The position numbers and the translations under genes are program-made. A DNA stretch of 64,000 bases from Bicyclus anynana (lineage: Eukaryota > Arthropoda > Insecta > Lepidoptera > Nymphalidae): positions 6,023,163 through 6,087,162 of the forward strand of contig NC_069109.1 of assembly GCF_947172395.1 (NCBI RefSeq), read 5' to 3'. This document shows positions 30,577 to 40,616 of this stretch, piece by piece; the stretch's first letter is position 1, and each line of letters starts with the position of its first letter. A model generated the notes under the pieces. The model was given only the letters and a program-made list of their open reading frames with translations, did not search any database and was not told the DNA's origin.

Positions 30577-32794
30577 CTAAGCAGGTGTGACAGCTTCTCC
30601 AGCGTTATCATTCAATTCAATGTTAATAGAAATGAACTTGTAGAGAACTTCAATAAGAGTATCGAAGAAGATGCCCAGGACAGCACCTGATCCAGAACTG
30701 AAGAGTTTCTTGAGCACTGCAACCAATTTCTCCAGCACATCTTTCAATGCAGCCTTTAACTTATCCATAGCCTCTTTGGTGGTGCTTACAAGGAGCTCCT
30801 TTAGTTTTTCGACAATTTCCTCTAGATCCTCTATGAGTTCATTTAAAAGATCCTTGACATCATCTTTGATTCCTTTGAGATCTTTCAACAATTGCTTCAC
30901 AATAGCGTTTAAGTCATCGCCAATTTTCGTAACAGTTGTAAGAGTATCTTGGATGATATCGTCACGTTCTTTTTCAGTCAGATCGTCTGCGTTTTCAATA
31001 ATCTTGAAAATATTTTCTGCCAATGTTTGGATGGTAGCCAATACTTTTCCAATTGCTGCTTCGAAAGCTTTGTATGCTATCTCATTGTTTGCCGCATCCA
31101 TAACACCAGGCACGGTTAATTGTGGCACTACTTGAGGCAACAGTGTGACAAACAGGGCCTGAGGACAAAGAAATCAACATAATATCTTTTTAACATAAAA
31201 ATGGAACCGACTTGAAAGACGACTGAGCTAGAGACCGACTATTTCAGTTATTTTGATTTAAGAACATCATTACTGAACCGATGTTCTTGAAAATGAAATG
31301 GAACCAATCTGAATCTCTTTCTCTTTGTTTCTTTTTTATTTGTATCATTCATTTTGTTTTTCATCGTTATGTTTAAGTTTTCTGTTTTTTTTTTCTAAAT
31401 CAATGTGTCTACCTAGTTAGTTTTAATTAGTTCTTAATAATTGTATTTAATAGTTTACGTTAAGTGTTGAACTGTGTGCGTGGCGGCACCTGAACTGGGT
31501 CCTAACTGAAAATCAGTGCTGCATACTTTTTTTTTATTGAAAGTATGCGGCAAAATGCTGAGTTGGGGCCTTTTTCTAGGTTGTGCCACATATTACAGGG
31601 CATTCTTTAGTGCTCCACTGTTTGAGTGGACAGTTAAGCCATAATATGTTATAATTTAGATTTTATGTGATATGTGGCATTACTTAAAAATAAAGATCTT
31701 TTCTTTCTTTTCTTTCTTTCTTCTTTCAAACTCAAAAAATAATTTTCAAATTTGGATAAATGACGACTTAACGAGGAATAAATGTAACGAACTTTTAAAA
31801 ATGAAATCCTCCTTTTTTATAATCGGTTAAAGAAAGAAACAATTTTTTTTTCCAAATAATAATTTTAATTCAATCAAGTTCCAATATGTTAGCACATGGT
31901 CACTTCGTTCGGATTACTTCACTACTTGAAATAAATTAAAAAGGTGGTCTAAAATTGTATGGAGCCCAGGATCAGTCATTGTACCCTGGCGGAAATAAAA
32001 GAAAATATTTTTTTTAAATATTTTTGATCATACAAATCTACGAATTTACTTTAATTATTTCGAAATAATATTCATTCTCTCCTAAAGAAACACATAAGGG
32101 TAATAATGGCGGATTGATGACGTTTTCAATGCAGTAGTCGATTTGACGTTTGCTGTCAATTGTCATGTTGTAGTTGCTAGGGTGCCATCTTGATATAACT
32201 CAAAAACTTGGGTTTAAATTTTATTTATTTCTTTTTGTTAATTAGATTTATTAACTTATTAAGATTTTATTAAAATCGTTGTATTTTTTAAATTGTAATG
32301 ATAACAAGTACAAGAGTGGACCTGAAATGGACCAAATTTTTTTAAAATTTCAAAATCTATTAAATTTTTTTTATCGTAACTAGATGAAAATTCATACAGT
32401 TTTAGCTTCCTTACATTAAATGTGACATTTTTCAATAAATTAACTATAAACAGAAACGCACAAATAACAAAGATATTAGTAATTTTGTTTGAACGCCCAT
32501 ACAACTAACGATCAGCGAGCCAACGACGTCACTAAATCGTGTCATTTTGTATGGAGCGTTTTTCAGGGATCCGTGGCAGCGCCGCAAATCTGACCCTTTA
32601 AATCCCTGTAGCTCCGAAAGTAATGATCGCAGATACCTTGTTACTTTTACAAAATTGCTTTACTATTAGCATACTCTTAATTTATATACAATTTAAAAAA
32701 CTGTCATCATCCCTATTGATGACATATTTTTGAAATCGGTTAATAAAATACACAAATAACTCACCACGAAGCCAAAAGCGAAGATGCCTTTCAT
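30577..32794 (-). CDS. Gene C: secreted acidic helical protein paralogue (203 aa, two coding exons)
   Basis: Coding exons are 32765-32794 (MKGIFAFGFV, donor GTGAG) and 30577-31158 (acceptor TTTGTCCTCAG, then ALFVTLLPQVVPQ). The mature protein has no cysteine and no glycosylation sequon. It is rich in Glu, Asp, Lys and Leu, with long amphipathic stretches such as ELIEDLEEIVEKLKELL around residues 115-131. It is closest to gene E: both have DAANN after the signal peptide, LLKDLKG or LFKDLKG, KELL or TELL followed by STT, and end in TPA or TTA. Intron 1 is 1.6 kb, the shortest. A donor 22 nt after the stop leads to exon 3 at 27947. Function unknown. Confidence 0.85.
31440..31735 (+). mobile_element. 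Retroposon with (CTTT)n tail in gene C intron 1
   Basis: CCTAACTGAAAATCAGTGCT and GATATGTGGCATTACTT precede AAAATAAAGATC and a TTTCTTTCTTTC run. Same arrangement as 16380-16655 and 54380-54790. Confidence 0.55.
31940..32225. repeat. Dispersed 290-bp repeat, copy 2 (inverted)
   Basis: Reverse complement of 9232-9525: TGTATGGAGCCCAGGATCAG at the left, ACTCAAAAACTTGGGTTTAA at the right. Confidence 0.65.
32270..32722. mobile_element. TA-flanked MITE, long copy, gene C intron 1
   Basis: Contains TTCATACAGTTTTAGCTTCC, ACGCCCATACAACTAACGAT and CGCCGCAAATCTGACCC; right end AAAACTGTCATCATCCC then TA. The left end is replaced by unrelated AT-rich sequence. It ends 42 bp upstream of the intron's donor side sequence. 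Confidence 0.7.
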
Positions 32795-32901
32795 CTTGAA
32801 GAGTTCAGTAGAAATTCTCGTCGGTTATAACTAAAGGAACTACCATAATCGCCTTTTATACTAAACCATACAATAGGTGCGCAAAAATCTGTGCAAATAT
32901 T
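32795..32901 (-). promoter_or_regulatory. Gene C core promoter and proximal elements
   Basis: TATAAAAGG at 32852-32860, CCTATTGTATGG next to it, AATATTTGCACA at 32890-32901 (30 bp above the TATA box). The leader GGTTATAACTAAAGGAAC is shared in complement with gene D. Confidence 0.7.
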
Positions 32902-32956
32902 GAAACAAAATTAAATTTACGCATTTTAGAGTTCCGCACACAAAGGGTAAAACGGC

Positions 32957-33520
32957 GACGACCTCCGTGACGCAGTGGAATACGCGATGGACTCACAATA
33001 CAGAGGTCCTGGGTTCGATCCCCTGGTCTGATTGAGGTTATCTTAATTGGTCCAGGTCTGGTGGCTGGTGGGAGATTCGGCCGTAGCTACTTACCGGCAA
33101 GTGATTTAGCGTTCTGGTACGATGTCGAGTAAAATCCGAAAGGGGTGTGGATTTTCATCCTTCTCTTAATAAGTTAGCCCGCTTCCATCTTAAACTGCAT
33201 CATCACTTACCATCAGGTGAGATTGTAGTCAATGAATAACTTGTAAAGAAAAACAACGAGATGGGTTCTTACAAAGAGTAACTGGGTTCAATTCCCAGAT
33301 CGGCTCAATTTAGGATTAAATATTTTCTAAATTGACTTAAGTCTGGTCTGTTATCGGCCGAAGTTACCACTCTACCGGCAAAGACGTACCGCCACGCGAT
33401 TTAGCGTACCGGTACGATGCTAAACTTGTACTTCTTGCAAGTAAGCTCGCTTCCATCTTAGACTGATCGTCACTTAACAATAGGTGAGGTAGCAGTCATA
33501 AATAAAATAAATGAAAAAAA
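32957..33520 (+). mobile_element. SINE family 2 copy followed by a degraded second copy
   Basis: 32957-33250: CCTCCGTGACGCAGTGGAAT head, GGGTTCGATCCC box B, CATCAGGTGAGATTGTAGTC tail. 33280-33520: CAAAGACGTACCGCCACGCG and a degenerate tail CAATAGGTGAGGTAGCAGTC. Confidence 0.75.
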
Positions 33521-33644
33521 ATAGTAGATAGTTATACAAGAGGTTAAAAAGACCCATTATATACGAGGTATTTTTAGTGCACGAGCCGTAAAGCGAAGAC
33601 CGCTAAAAAGAAACCGAGTAATAAAATAAATAAAGTAATAAAAT

Positions 33645-34010
33645 AACAAAATTCATTTATTTCAAGTAGGCTCAGTTTACAAGCTCTTTTGAGACGTCAG
33701 TTGACTATTTGTAAAGATTCCACCACCGGCTCGGAAGGCAGGTTCTTCTGAGAAGAAACCGGCAAGAAACTCAACAGTTGCTCTTTTAAAAAAAAACATA
33801 CAATATTATAATTTACAATTGATGACAACATTACAATTTCTTATAGTTTACTTCCTGTGTGAAGGTGGAAGCTGTTCCAACGGTCTCCAAGCATCTTTAT
33901 CATTAAGGAACTCATCAATAGTGTAGTAACCTCGACTAAGTAGATGTTTTTTCACACATTGCTTAAAGCTATGCATTGGCAGATCCATCACAGTCTTGGG
34001 GATTTTGTTA
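33645..34010 (-). mobile_element. Non-LTR element 3' end, copy 3
   Basis: Same tail as 41990-43190 (TTATTTCAAGTAGGCTCAGT) and the C-terminal coding part (GTGTAGTAACCTCGACTAAG, TTGGGGATTTTGTTATAGAA). Breaks off near 34010. Confidence 0.8.
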
Positions 34011-34289
34011 TAGAAGAGTTTGTAATGGGTTTAGCCCCGCGTGTTACACTATACATTTCACTACGATTGCGAGAAAATCAAATAATTCAGTACAGTATTC
34101 AATGTTAAAATTCTTTTTGCAGACGCAGCTCGCAACTCAACAAAAATCAATTTTAAAAAAATACGCTATCCATTGACAATAACGCTGCATTTCGTTCCGA
34201 TTTCAATTTTTTATCAAGCAATCAGGGCCTTACATATGCATTCGTACCCACTTATAATGGTTCAATCAAATAAAACCTCCTTCATTTTA

Positions 34290-34600
34290 TAGAGGTCTAA
34301 GACTCCGCTGTCCGTATGTCTGTCACCAGGCTGTATCTCACGAACCAAAATCAAAAATCAAAATCAAAATCAAAAATCATTTATTTCAAGTAGGCTCAGT
34401 TTACAAGCACTTTTGACACGTCAGTTGACTATTTGTAAAGATTCTATCACCGGTTCGGAAGGCAGGTATAACCGTAATACGGAACCCTTTGTGCGCGAGT
34501 TCGTCTCGCTCTTGACCGGATTATTTTCTCAAATGTCAATAACATGTGTTTTGTTTCATTACTCATGGACTCCACGTGGAAATTTTGAAACTTATAATTG
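34290..34600. mobile_element. Dispersed repeat interrupted by a short non-LTR 3' end
   Basis: Outer repeat AGACTCCGCTGTCCGTATGT ... GCGCGAGTTCGTCTCGCTCT ... ACTCCACGTGGAAAT recurs uninterrupted at 46205-46390. 34335-34465 between its halves is the last 130 bp of the non-LTR family (AAAATCAAAATCAAAAATCA tail). Confidence 0.65.
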
Positions 34601-34870
34601 TTAACCGACTTCAAAACGGAGGAAGTTCTCAAGTGGGCTGTTATGTTTTTGATGTGAAACATCCATAGCCGCACGTAAAACTGATTTCTGGCGTGGCGAC
34701 GCATACCGTGGCGACGCGTCGCCACGCTATATGATTGTATATATATATACAGTCTATATGCAGTAGTTTTTTGACGTATTCAGTTCCTATCACAATCTGT
34801 TATTTTCTGCCTTTTACAAAATAATGTCGATGTTTCACATTTGCCAGGCGTCCCGAGACAGCTCATATTT

Positions 34871-35372
34871 TGAAGTGAAACTTCTTTAGGCGCATGAGGG
34901 TACAATTTTTACAGATGTAACGTCACGCCGGTATGCAACGGAAGTGTCGAAGAAGAGAGAGAGCGATCGAGACCGATTGAGAGAGAGTAGGACAGGGCGA
35001 ACGTAGCATGAAGCAACTAGCCGTGGAGTGAGAGTAGGGAACAAGCAAGTGAGAAAGATTGAGAGAAAAAGTGAGACAGAGCGAACGTCGTATCACGCAC
35101 AGTGCTATGGAGTGAGAGGTGAGAGAGAGCTGTAGTGAGAAAGATTGAACAAGAGAGAGAAATCGCGCAATGTAAATATTAAAAAAATAAATTGAATAAA
35201 TTAAATTTATAATTTACATTAAATTTCAACAGTTTTTATATTTTAATGACAATTAAATTCCTAACCTATTTTCCTTTTTCACTTCCTCTTAGTCTCGGAA
35301 ATCTAAAGGTTTAGATTTGTATAAATATAAACAAGATTTTTAAATTAGTTCGCTAAAGAAGTTTCACTTCTG
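34871..35372. mobile_element. Non-autonomous DNA element with GAAGTGAAACTTCTTTAG ends
   Basis: Left GAAGTGAAACTTCTTTAGGC, right CGCTAAAGAAGTTTCACTTC. The interior is rich in GAGAGA and shares AGTGAGAAAGATTGAGAGAA with 19570-19730. About 500 bp, no transposase. Confidence 0.55.
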
Positions 35373-36048
35373 ACATGTGTACTTTGTACGCACGAATTTT
35401 TGTTTTTTTTATACCTATGTACATTGATTACTCGAAGACGCCTGAACCGATTTGAAAAATTCTTATTCACTACTATATAACGAAAATGGTTTTAATCGTA
35501 AATAGTTTAATTATGCTCAAGTAAGAATAAGAAGAAGAAGAAGGAATATACTTTATTGTACATTAAAACAAAAGTAAACAATAACTTATAATAACTTATG
35601 GTAATGACATCTATAAAACGAAAGAGGTTTTATTCCTAAGATAAGGTCCTGATTGATTGACAAAAAATCGAAATTGGAACGAAATGCAGCGTTCTTGTCT
35701 GTGAAATGCGTAATTTTTTTTCATTTAATTTATATTGATGTGCGAGCTGCGTCTGCGAAACTAATTATAACATTGAATACTGGATTATTTTATTTTCCCG
35801 CAATCGTAGTAAAAAGTATAGTATAACACGAGGGGTTAAACCTATTATATACTCGGTTTCTATTTAGCGACCGTCGCCTCGAACCCCTTAAAATACCTCG
35901 TACACTGAGAAAAATTTCCTGGAGCGGCATACGTAAAATACGTAGCAAACCAGACACTGTTACGCTTGTAGCCGGCACTCGGCACCATGTTGCATATTGG
36001 TACGGGCAAGGAATAGAATGGTGCAGCCTACATATGTAGATGCTCCAT
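35373..36048. other. Gene-free interval
   Basis: Part (about 35600-35720 and 35840-35890) is the inverse of pieces at 33540-33610 and 34110-34290 (GGTCCTGATTGATTGACAAA, TATACTCGGTTTCTATTTAG), so a dispersed element is likely. No gene. Confidence 0.4.
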
Positions 36049-36111
36049 GTCCATAAGTACTACGTACTAGTACGTACGCGACGGTGGCGGACTGGCTCAC
36101 TTCCTGTAAAG

Positions 36112-36710
36112 CATGGTGTATCCTACGTACGTAGATATGTCGTTCAGCGGGCGTACTGGCTGACGTCCAGTAAAGCATGGTGTATCCTACGTACGTAGAT
36201 ATGTCGTTCAGCGGGCGTACTGGCTGACGTCCAGTAAAGCATGGTGTATCCTACGTACGTAGATATGTCGCTCAGGGGGCGTACTACCTGACGTCCAGTA
36301 AAGCATGGTGTATCCTACGTACATAGATATGTCATTCAGCGGGCGTACTGGCTGACGGCCAGTAAAGCATGGTGTATCCTACGTACGTAGATATGTCGCT
36401 CAGGGGGCGTACTGGCTGACGTCCAGTAAAGCATGGTGTATCCTACGTACGTAGATATGTCGCTCAGGGGGCGTACTACCTGACGTCCAGTAAAGCATGG
36501 TGTATCCTACGTACATAGATATGTCATTCAGCGGGCGTACTGGCTGAAGTCTAGTAAAGCATGGTGTATCCTACGTACGTAGATATGTCGCTCAGGGGGC
36601 GTACTACCTGACGTCCAGTAAAGCATGGTGTATCCTACGTACATAGATATGTCATTCAGCGGGCGTACTGGCTGACGTCCAGTAAAGCATGGTGTATGCA
36701 TATACGTAGT
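36112..36710. repeat. 64-bp satellite array with higher-order pattern
   Basis: CATGGTGTATCCTACGTACG starts at 36112, 36176, 36240, 36304, 36368, 36432, 36496, 36560 and 36624, exactly 64 bp apart, with a last partial unit at 36688. Unit types alternate: GCTCAGGGGG units ending TACCTGACG are followed by units with TACATAGATATGTCATTCAG. Confidence 0.95.
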
Positions 36711-36853
36711 ATGCAGTTAGGCACCAAACCTTACTAAAATTAATTAATAATTAGTCTGTGTAGACTATGAAGTACTTTGTCAGACTATTAAATTACATCA
36801 CTGGCAAAGTATACCTGAATCGGTTAAATCCACTTTGAAGATTTAACATTTTG

Positions 36854-37175
36854 ACGGCCTCCGTGGCGCAGTGGTATGCGCGGTGGATTTACAAAACGGA
36901 GGTCCTGGGTTCGATCCCCGGCTGGGCAGATTGAGATTTTCTTAATTTGTTCAGGTCTGGCTGGTGGGAGGCTTCGGCCGTGGCTAGTTACCACCCTACC
37001 GGCAAAGACGTACCGCCAAGCGATTTAGCGTTCCGGTACGATGCCGTGTAGAAACCGAAAGGGGTGTGGATTTTCATCCTCCTCCTAACAATATAGGCCG
37101 CTTCCATCATAGACTGCATCATCACTTACCATCAGGTGAGATTGTAGTCAAGGGCTAACTTGTAAAGAATAAAAA
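36854..37175 (+). mobile_element. SINE family 2, full-length reference copy
   Basis: GACGGCCTCCGTGGCGCAGT head, GGGTTCGATCCCCGG box B, CTGGTGGGAGGCTTCGGCCG, TTTAGCGTTCCGGTACGATG, and the CATCAGGTGAGATTGTAGTC tail followed by AAAGAATAAAAAAAAA. Confidence 0.9.
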
Positions 37176-37314
37176 AAAAACAAACATATTCAGTGCAGTG
37201 TCATGTTCAGATAGTAGTATTATTGAGTCTGAACAAGTCACCACAAAAAAAAAATTGTCTGCTATACATTACTATGCATTTCCCTAGTTTCGTAAATAGG
37301 AATCTGAGTTAATA

Positions 37315-37315
<1 letters not shown>

Positions 37316-37365
<50 letters not shown>

Positions 37366-37395
37366 ATGATGATGGTGGTGGTGATGATGATAATC
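37316..37395. repeat. (GAT)n microsatellite in the gene D 3' flank
   Basis: GATGATGATGATGATGATGA with GGTGGTG variants. Its right border (GATAATCAAGGTAATTAAAT) aligns with the right border of the 52350 microsatellite. Confidence 0.9.
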
Positions 37396-38504
37396 AAGGT
37401 AATTAAATAAAAGTACCTATTAATGATAATTAATAATATTTATTCCATTAATTAATCTATTAATGATAATTAATAATTTATTTTATAAAAGAATATTTAC
37501 CATATCTTTTTTTTTATAATATGACCAATATTCCCATTCCCCCCCAACTAGTCGACAAAGTCTGTGCTAGGAGTGGGTACGACAATAGACCAACGGGGTG
37601 AGGATTGAACCACCACTCCTTAGTGATGAGTCCGACCGCTCTTACCGTTGAGCTATTGAGGCTTTTAATAATAAACCTTGGCTGAGTTTGTTGTGGGCTC
37701 TTCTCGGACCAAAGCGCGTTTGGAACCCTTGTAACTTTAGCGTTAAGTTTCCGACTATTATTACCACCATTAGATTAAATTAAATTATGACACAACATGA
37801 CATTTCAAAAATGCTTGTAAACTAAGCCTAATTGAAATAAATGAATTTTAATAGAATTGAATTGAATGAATATAACACAATTTAAACGCATTAAAACAAT
37901 AAGATAGTTTTGATTTAGAATGACATTTATAAATATAACGCAGTGAACAAAAAAATATAATATTTTATATTATTCATTACCTATAAAAAAGAATATTCGT
38001 TAATACAGCCAGGCTGTTGGTATACAAACAGATTTATGTAATATAGATATATATAGTATATCATGTATTTTACAGCGAGTAAATGCACTAAAGAAATGCC
38101 GCTAATGTGGTCGTATCATATACAACTCGTGCAAATTAACTTGACACCTAGCTCGAATCTGGATCAGGAATCCTCGCACGGCCGGAACCGAAAACGAATT
38201 TCGGCTTCAATCTCAGTTTCTAATACCGAAACCGAAACTAGAGAAGAAACTATGTTTTGGTAGTCAAATTTATAAGGACGAGTGTAATTCGCACGAGTTG
38301 TATAAGTCAGAATAGTATTTGTAGTGCAACTTTACAAGTATTGATAACAGATGGCACCACCCACCGCATTGCATTGCGGTATAGTTTGTTTGATTTTTAT
38401 AACAGTAAACTTAACAGTGAGAGTCCTTAATACATTCTCCATGATGTTGTAACTTGTGATGACTCCACATACGCATTACGTAATGTTTTAGCTATTCACT
38501 CGCC
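37395..38504. repeat. 3'-flank block of gene D, duplicated at gene E
   Basis: Aligns with 52557-53204: ATAACACAATTTAAACGCAT, GAATATTCGTTAATACAGCC, CGAAACTAGAGAAGAAACTA and GATAACAGATGGCACCACCC. A reversed SINE 3 (37490-37665, box B complement GGATTGAACCACC) is inserted in this copy. Confidence 0.7.
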
Positions 38505-39008
38505 TCATATAAGTTTTATATATAAACGAATAACTAAAGGATTCATTTTGGGCTCTTTTTTGAAAGTGCCGACCAACAAAAAAAATGGCACGAATCGTTA
38601 GAACTAATCATTTCAAGAAATAGCTACTATGGCATAAAAGTTGTCAGGTGGCTCTGAACCAAATTATACAGGTTCGATAATTCGTTATTTCCATACATTT
38701 TGTCAACTTTTAAATGTGCCCGCTTTTTCTTGGCGGGCACTTTTGAAAATCGACAAAATATATGGAAATAACGAATCGTCGAACCTGTATAACTTGTTTC
38801 AGAGCCCTCCTACAACTTTTATGCCATATCAGCTATTGTTCCAAATTGCTAATTTTATCGTGCCATTTTTTGTTTGTTGGCCGACACTTTCAAAAAAGAG
38901 CCCAGAAATGTATGGAGCGTGAATGATCTCCTTTACAGGTAAAGGCAAGATTCCATTGGCAATGCTGATTCCGTGTAGATTTTTTTGAAGATCCGGTTTG
39001 GGTGTATT
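38505..39008 (-). other. Gene D exon 3: predicted 3' UTR exon, split by a hairpin element
   Basis: Acceptor CTTTACAG, then AATACACCCAAACCGGATC, GGAATCAGCATTGCCAATGG and TGCCTTTACCTGTAAA. The remainder of the conserved block (TTTAGTTATTCG, TATATATAAAAC) resumes at about 38538 beyond a 400-bp foldback. If the whole block is transcribed, the hairpin lies in the mature 3' UTR. Confidence 0.6.
38539..38941. mobile_element. 400-bp foldback MITE inserted in gene D exon 3
   Basis: The arms pair along almost the full length: GGGCTCTTTTTTGAAAGTG with CACTTTCAAAAAAGAGCCC, ACAGGTTCGATAATTCGTTA with TAACGAATCGTCGAACCTGT, and a central GTGCCCGC / GCGGGCAC stem. Paralogues E and A show the uninterrupted site (AACTAAATTTACAGGC in E). 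Confidence 0.85.
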
Positions 39009-39095
39009 CTGTAAAGAAGCACACTTTTTACTTATTTTTGTCATTTTACCCGATAACGCACGGATTTGGGATGATGACACTTTTTTAAATTGTTC

Positions 39096-39724
39096 ATGTT
39101 ACCGTAAAATTGTAAAATACGTTAGTTTCTAATCTCACTCGTGATATTGTAATCTGTGTATATATTGTAAACTGAACAAGCAAAACCGCTAAATAAATAT
39201 TAAACCGGTCATAATAAAAATAGTAAAAAATTACAATGGACAAATCAAAGAAAAAAGAAAAAGAAAGAAAATCGGAGGTGTGGCTAATGTGTTTCTTAAT
39301 TTTTTTAAACATTTAATTTTAGACACTGTTCTTTCATTAGTAAAATGTTGTCATTGTTAATTATAAGTACAATTTTGTCCAAACTAAAGTTAGGTTAGGT
39401 TAGAACAAAAAAATAACAGCAGGGTATAATGAATAAATACGTGATGTCACAATTCTTGAAGTACTTTATTTGACTGACATATATGTTTCTTTCCTAACTC
39501 TATGGATATAGAACGGTCTGCTGTAAGGCCAACCAATCAGGGGCAAGTTCGGACAGTTTACGTTTTAAGATGGCAATTTAACGGCTTCACTTCGATAGAT
39601 TATAATATACCGAAAAATATCACGTTATATTGTAATCAATATATTCAGTTCACAATATGTCGACAGATTACAATATCGCGAGTGAGATTATAAACTAACG
39701 TATTTTACAATTTAACAGTAACAT
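39096..39724. mobile_element. Non-autonomous DNA element with about 80-bp terminal inverted repeats, gene D intron 2
   Basis: Left ATGTTACCGTAAAATTGTAA and AATACGTTAGTTT; right AAACTAACGTATTTTACAAT and TTAACAGTAACAT. Inner CTCACTCGTGATATTGTAAT also pairs with ATTACAATATCGCGAGTGAG. No transposase frame. Confidence 0.75.
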
Positions 39725-39840
39725 ATATCAGGAGTATGCAATTTTGTAAAAGGAACAAAATATCTGCGATCATTACTTTCGGAGCTACAGGGATTTAAAG
39801 GGTCAGATTTGCGGCGCTGCCGCGGATCCCGGATCACGGA
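39725..39840. mobile_element. TA-MITE interior fragment
   Basis: ATCTGCGATCATTACTTTCG, GATTTGCGGCGCTGCCGCGG and GATCCC match the core of the TA-flanked MITE; both termini missing. Confidence 0.65.
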
Positions 39841-39879
39841 TTTAATGTGAATTAGTCTTTCGTTTTTATTATTATATTA

Positions 39880-40366
39880 AGGCGCCCGCGACTTCGTCCG
39901 CGTGGAATTAAGTTTTTCACAAATCCCACGGGAACCATGGATTTTAGCATTTGTGTTTAATCCAGAGTAAAATCTATTTTCATCCAAATTTCAGACAAAT
40001 CGCCGTAAAATTGACAAAGTTTCATACAAACTTTCATCCCCTATTTTATCCCCTTGGGGGTAGAATTGATTAAAATTCTTTCTTAGCCGATCGTAACATC
40101 TACCTGCATGCTAAATTTCAGCCCGATCCGTCAAGTGGTTTGGGCTGTGCGTTGTTAGACCACGATGTCAGTCACCTTTGAATTTTATATATTTAGATTG
40201 TAAGAGGTAAAATTTGTGTGGTTGTAGGGGATAATCTCTGGAGCTACATAACCGATTTTGAAAATTCTTTCACAGATAGAAAGCTGCGTTATTTGCGAGT
40301 GTCATAGGCAATTTTTTACTCCGTTTTCTATCTATGAACTATGTTGGTGAACCCGCGGGGCGTCTA
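39880..40366. mobile_element. Two opposed Helitron fragments in gene D intron 2
   Basis: 39880-40197 (minus) begins GGCGCCCGCGACTTCGTCCG and includes AAATTTCAGACAAATCG. 40198-40366 (plus) has GGGATAATCTCTGGAGCTAC and a degenerate end AACCCGCGGGGCGTC. Confidence 0.6.
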
Positions 40367-40552
<186 letters not shown>

Positions 40553-40616
40553 TTGAAGTTGATGATTATGATGATACTAATGATAAACACGATAAATACT
40601 CACAATATCCATTGAT

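Noticed and set aside
30671..31135. 154-codon plus-strand frame opposite gene C
   Set aside because: It is the antisense shadow of the Lys/Glu/Leu-rich exon 2, with Ser/Phe-rich composition. Similar shadows occur opposite A, D and E.
36112..36710. Regular repeats resembling a CRISPR array
   Set aside because: Units are contiguous 64-bp repeats with no variable spacers and the genome is eukaryotic.
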